Below are positions 61,129 through 64,000 of a stretch of 64,000 nucleotides of DNA, piece by piece; the stretch's first letter is position 1; every line of letters begins with the position of its first letter. Under the pieces are notes generated by a model. It worked only from the letters and a program-made list of their open reading frames with translations, was not told the DNA's origin and searched no databases. Made by a program: the position numbers and the translations under genes. This DNA comes from Acidimicrobiia bacterium (lineage in GTDB: Bacteria; Actinomycetota; Acidimicrobiia; Acidimicrobiales; Bin134), in assembly GCA_022822905.1 (NCBI GenBank), contig JAJDYE010000029.1, positions 62,001-126,000 of the forward strand. Direction: 5' to 3'.

Positions 61129-61398
61129 GTGGCAAACATCAAGAGCCAGATAAAGCGCAATCGCCAAAACGAGAAGCGCCGCCAGCGAAACCGGGCCGTG
61201 CGCTCGGAGGTCATCACCCGCACCCGGACCGCGGAGGCCGCGGCAGAATACGGCGAAGCCGAGGAGACCGCCGAGGCGGCCCGCATGGCCATCAAGCGCA
61301 TCGACAAGGCCGCCAGCAAAGGGGTGCTCCACCCCAACACCGCCGCCCGTAAGAAGTCCCGCTTGATGAAGCGTCTGGCCCGGCTCCAGGCTGAGTAG
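61129..61398 (+). CDS. rpsT: 30S ribosomal protein S20
   Basis: An 89-residue basic protein (ANIKSQIKRNRQNEKRRQRN, ending KKSRLMKRLARLQ) matching S20, which binds 16S rRNA during early 30S assembly. It starts at GTG 61129, with TAGAGT ending 9 nt upstream and no Shine-Dalgarno sequence, so a leaderless or nearly leaderless mRNA is likely. It is convergent with holA. Confidence 0.96.
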   Translation: MANIKSQIKRNRQNEKRRQRNRAVRSEVITRTRTAEAAAEYGEAEETAEAARMAIKRIDKAASKGVLHPNTAARKKSRLMKRLARLQAE

Positions 61399-61419
61399 CC
61401 CCAGTCCAACCCCCAACTT

Positions 61420-62433
61420 CTAGCGATTGAGCTGGGCCAGGCGGGCCACCAGCACTTCCAGCACCGCTTCGGCAGGCATGGCCGTGGCACCTCGCAAGTC
61501 CAAGTCGGCTTGGGCCAGCAACTCGATGGATCGGGCAACCTTCTTCGGCCCCAGCTTTCGGGCTTGGCGCAGCGCCTTGCGAGCCGGAAAGGTGGAGCCC
61601 TTCATACCCAGCAATTCGGCCGCCTCCTTCTCGTCGGCAGCGTCGGCCCCGTCCAAGCGCAGCAGGCGGTTGTGGTGGTTGTAGAGAGTGGACAGCACCT
61701 GCATCTCATTGCGGCCACCGGCGTGGAGCATGCGGCGCAGCTTGTCCAAGGCGTCGGCGATGTTGCCCGACTCCACCGCATCGGTGAGCTCCCAGGGGGG
61801 CACCGACCCGGCCTCCCAAATAAACGGGGCCACGTCGTCGGCCTCCAATGCCCGATCCGGCCCATAGGCCGACGCCAGCGTGGTGAGCACCGCGGGCAGG
61901 CGGCTCATGTCCTCCCCAAGGTGGTCGGCCAGCAGCCGCTTGGCCCCGGCCCGCAGCCGGAGCCCCGCGGCGGCGATCTGCGTGTCCATCCACTTGGCGG
62001 CGCCGTCGCGGCCTCGGGGTATCCCGGCGCCCACCACGTCGCCGCCGGCTTCGGCCACCGCTTCCGATAGGCGCTTGGGCACCGCATTGAGCCGCTGGAG
62101 CGCCGGCCCCTTCTCCCACACCAGTACCAGATCGGTGGTTTCCAACGGTTGCTCCAGATAGCTCAGCAGGGGGCCGAGCGAATCCACGGTGGAGAACCGG
62201 CCCATCTCCCGGCCCACTACCACCCGCCGCTCGGTGAGGAACGGCGGGGTCTGAGCGGCGTCCACCAGCGGGGCGATGTGGTAGTCGTCGTCTTCTAGGT
62301 AGGCGGCCTCGGTCAGCTCGGCCACCATCAGCGACCGGTCGCCGTCACCCACCAGATCAGCCACCCGGTCTCGCACCGCATTGGACAACAGCACCGCGTC
62401 GTCGCCGTGAAACAGCACCACCGTGGCGCTCAT
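61420..62433 (-). CDS. holA: DNA polymerase III subunit delta
   Basis: A 337-residue clamp-loader subunit. The pattern fits HolA: LFHGDDAVLLSNAVRD near the start, TEAAYLEDDDYHIAPLVDAAQTPPFLTERRVVVGREMG in domain I, WMDTQIAAAGLRLRAGAKRLLADHLGEDMSRL, and the C-terminal collar helices GGRNEMQVLSTLYNHHNRLLRL. ATG 62433 has GGAGG 7 nt upstream; a longer frame begins at 62451. It lies two genes from comEC, a common comEC-holA neighbourhood. Confidence 0.92.
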   Translation of the reverse strand: MSATVVLFHGDDAVLLSNAVRDRVADLVGDGDRSLMVAELTEAAYLEDDDYHIAPLVDAAQTPPFLTERRVVVGREMGRFSTVDSLGPLLSYLEQPLETTDLVLVWEKGPALQRLNAVPKRLSEAVAEAGGDVVGAGIPRGRDGAAKWMDTQIAAAGLRLRAGAKRLLADHLGEDMSRLPAVLTTLASAYGPDRALEADDVAPFIWEAGSVPPWELTDAVESGNIADALDKLRRMLHAGGRNEMQVLSTLYNHHNRLLRLDGADAADEKEAAELLGMKGSTFPARKALRQARKLGPKKVARSIELLAQADLDLRGATAMPAEAVLEVLVARLAQLNR

Positions 62434-62499
62434 TGGGAATCCTCCACACACTGAAAGGAGGCGCTCATTGGGGGAGCTCCCAGCCGGTGATGGGCGCGC

Positions 62500-63342
62500 T
62501 CATGAGTGATTCCGCTGTTGTTGGAGGAGGGCGCTCATGAAGTCGGCCACCCGGCGGGTGCCGGCCACGTCATGGGCTCGGAGAATCCGACTGCCCAGCC
62601 CGACGCCCAGCGCGTGGGCCGCCAGCGTGGCCTCCCGTCGGTTGCCCACCTCGGTTCCGGTCAGCGCCCCCAAAAAGCCCTTGTTGGACACCGACAGAAA
62701 CACCGGATAGCCCAATTCCACCAACTCCTGAGACCGGCGAAGCAGTTCGGCCGACATCTCGGGGGTCTTGCCCAGATCGTGGCCGGCGTCGAGCATGATC
62801 CGCTGCGGGGGGATCCCCGCGTCCACCGCCCACTGAGCCCGCTCCGACAAGAATCGGCTCACCTCCCCCACCAGTTCGTCGTACACCGGCTCGGGATCGG
62901 CCACCCTGGGAGCGAGGCGTACGTGGCAGGCCACCACCGAGGCTCCTGCTGCCGAGGCTTCATGGAGGAAATCGGGGTCGGCGAATCCGCTGATGTCGTT
63001 GCCCACCACCGCCCCGGCGGCGTAGCTCTCCCGGGCCACCGAGGCCCGCCAAGTGTCCACCGAGATGGGCAGGTCGAAGCGCTTCCGCAGCGCCTCGATA
63101 GCCGGTACCACCCGGTCCATCTCCTCTTCCTCGGTAACCTCGGGGCCGGGACCAGCTTTCACCCCGCCAACGTCCAAGAAGTCGGCCCCCTCGGCCACCA
63201 GCTCCTCGGCTTTGGCCAAGAAAGCGTCGAAGTCCCAGTACTGGCCAGCGTCATAGAAAGAGTCGGGCGTGCGATTCAAAATGCCCATGACCAGGGCACG
63301 GGTGGTCACGTCATAGCGATGCGGCCCCAGCTCCACGATCAC
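62500..63342 (-). CDS. folP2: Dihydropteroate synthase paralog, FolP2-type
   Basis: A 280-residue TIM-barrel protein of the DHPS family. VMGILNRTPDSFYD is the first pterin-site motif. However, the second reads DVGGVKAGPG where functional DHPS has DIGGESTRPG, and the late DAGHDLGKT replaces DPGIGFGKT. These changes match the actinobacterial FolP2 group (such as mycobacterial Rv1207), reported not to replace authentic FolP. Whether it makes dihydropteroate is therefore doubtful. It starts at GTG 63342, 7 nt after TAGCGT, which overlaps the stop of comEC. Confidence 0.82.
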   Translation of the reverse strand: MIVELGPHRYDVTTRALVMGILNRTPDSFYDAGQYWDFDAFLAKAEELVAEGADFLDVGGVKAGPGPEVTEEEEMDRVVPAIEALRKRFDLPISVDTWRASVARESYAAGAVVGNDISGFADPDFLHEASAAGASVVACHVRLAPRVADPEPVYDELVGEVSRFLSERAQWAVDAGIPPQRIMLDAGHDLGKTPEMSAELLRRSQELVELGYPVFLSVSNKGFLGALTGTEVGNRREATLAAHALGVGLGSRILRAHDVAGTRRVADFMSALLQQQRNHS

Positions 63343-63352
63343 GCAGGCGACG

Positions 63353-64000
63353 CTACACCGCGCCGGTGACGATTTGGGATGCCAGCGGAGTGACCGCCAC
63401 TGCCAGGCGGGGATCGTGGGAAGTCACTTCTACAACGAGGCTGCCGATCAGGATTTGCTGGCCACTGCGGAAGGTTCGGGCGCCTCCGATGCGGTGGGCG
63501 GGTGGGGCGATGATTGTGCCTACGTACATGCGCTCTTGTAGCGAACGGATCTGGTCGCGCTGGGACTTGGTTCCCCGGTCGGCTACTGCCAAATCCACCG
63601 CGCCGACTCCGGCCCGGCGCAGGTCTTCCAGCAGCCGCTCGGTTGAGCGGCTGGGTCCGAGCACGACCACCACGGTCTGGTGGTGGCGCCACACCTCGAC
63701 TCCGGAGTCGAGCACGGTGTGGAACGGCGGGTCGGCTGTCCGCAGGGCCACCGCTGGCACCAGCAGCGCGGCAGCCAGACCGACAGCGGCCGCGGCGCGC
63801 AGAACGCGTCGGCGGGCCAGCCACCAGACCCCGGCGCCGATGGCCACCGCGATCAAATGGGGCGTCCGCAGCTCGCCGAGCCGGGCTGATGCCGACCAGC
63901 CGGCCACCCCCTGGATCCAGCCGATGCCCAGGTCGGTGGGCCAGTGGATGGCCTGAGCCAACGGTCCTCCCACCAGCCCGGCCACCAGTCCGGCCGAGAG
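63353..64000 (-). CDS. comEC: ComEC/Rec2-like DNA uptake protein, C-terminal part (partial)
   Basis: The last 215 codons of a minus-strand gene that runs off the right edge; the frame stays open from 63353 to 64000. Two hydrophobic segments (IAVAIGAGVWWLA and AAAAVGLAAALLVPAVAL) are followed by a beta-rich soluble tail (PFHTVLDSGVEVWRHHQTVVVVLG, STERLLEDLRRAGVGAVDLAV). The layout fits the end of a ComEC channel with a reduced metallo-beta-lactamase-like tail in which metal ligands are not evident. The next genes, a folP2-like gene and holA, fit the common comEC-holA arrangement. Identification rests on context as much as on sequence. Confidence 0.65.
   Translation of the reverse strand, partial: LSAGLVAGLVGGPLAQAIHWPTDLGIGWIQGVAGWSASARLGELRTPHLIAVAIGAGVWWLARRRVLRAAAAVGLAAALLVPAVALRTADPPFHTVLDSGVEVWRHHQTVVVVLGPSRSTERLLEDLRRAGVGAVDLAVADRGTKSQRDQIRSLQERMYVGTIIAPPAHRIGGARTFRSGQQILIGSLVVEVTSHDPRLAVAVTPLASQIVTGAV

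Overview
The window is GC-rich, densely coded DNA from an actinobacterium, most likely of class Acidimicrobiia. This is inferred from gene content and style, not from a marker gene: an F420/FMN-type PPOX protein, a FolP2-type dihydropteroate synthase paralog, many crotonase, amidohydrolase and P450-type catabolic genes, a discrete GlnRS, and many genes whose start codon lies only 6-9 nt after a TAnnnT hexamer, the usual sign of leaderless actinobacterial mRNAs.

Layout. 1-2654: a large secreted, repeat-rich, membrane-anchored surface protein that begins with GTG and runs off the left edge. 2946-9104: two tandem paralogous sulfatases and an amidohydrolase. 9161-15462: small-molecule enzymes (a CurA-like reductase, a SnoaL/NTF2-like protein, two crotonases, a DM13 protein) and a three-gene operon that starts with a UGSC-family selenoprotein. 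Its in-frame UGA has been split into two ORFs and is followed at once by a SECIS-like hairpin; a Cys-rich partner and thiamine pyrophosphokinase follow. 15474-24915: a DUF4143 ATPase, SDR, glnS, amidohydrolase, FAD oxidoreductase, PPOX protein, EamA exporter, a small CxxC protein and a cytochrome P450. 24915-29832: a type IV restriction system (mcrB-mcrC, with the P450 start overlapping the mcrC stop) and a Phd/VapC-type toxin-antitoxin pair. 29915-33766: a Baeyer-Villiger-type monooxygenase divergent from a cupin across 20 nt, then a secreted metzincin-like protein.

33780-38799: an osmolyte operon read right to left: BCCT betaine transporter, ProX-type betaine-binding lipoprotein, and a fusion of a second ProX domain to a GluR0-type potassium channel carrying a TVGYGD selectivity filter. 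No ABC permease or ATPase is present. I infer that betaine sensing may be tied directly to potassium release; this is the most exciting candidate for an undescribed system here.

39110-43101: tRNA-Val(CAC) beside an AT-rich gap, an amidase, and divergent murF and ddl. 43186-48000: a coupled operon of fatty acyl-CoA reductase fused to a HAD domain, a LarA-like protein and a PlsC-type acyltransferase. 48065-54119: aconitase, a LysR regulator, an acyl-CoA carboxyltransferase and citrate synthase. 54130-56347: a small accessory patch with a solitary antitoxin-like regulator, a hicB pseudogene and a second DUF4143 ATPase. 56380-64000: conserved housekeeping genes (rsmE, dnaJ, hrcA, lepA, rpsT, holA, a folP2-like gene, and the C-terminal end of comEC).
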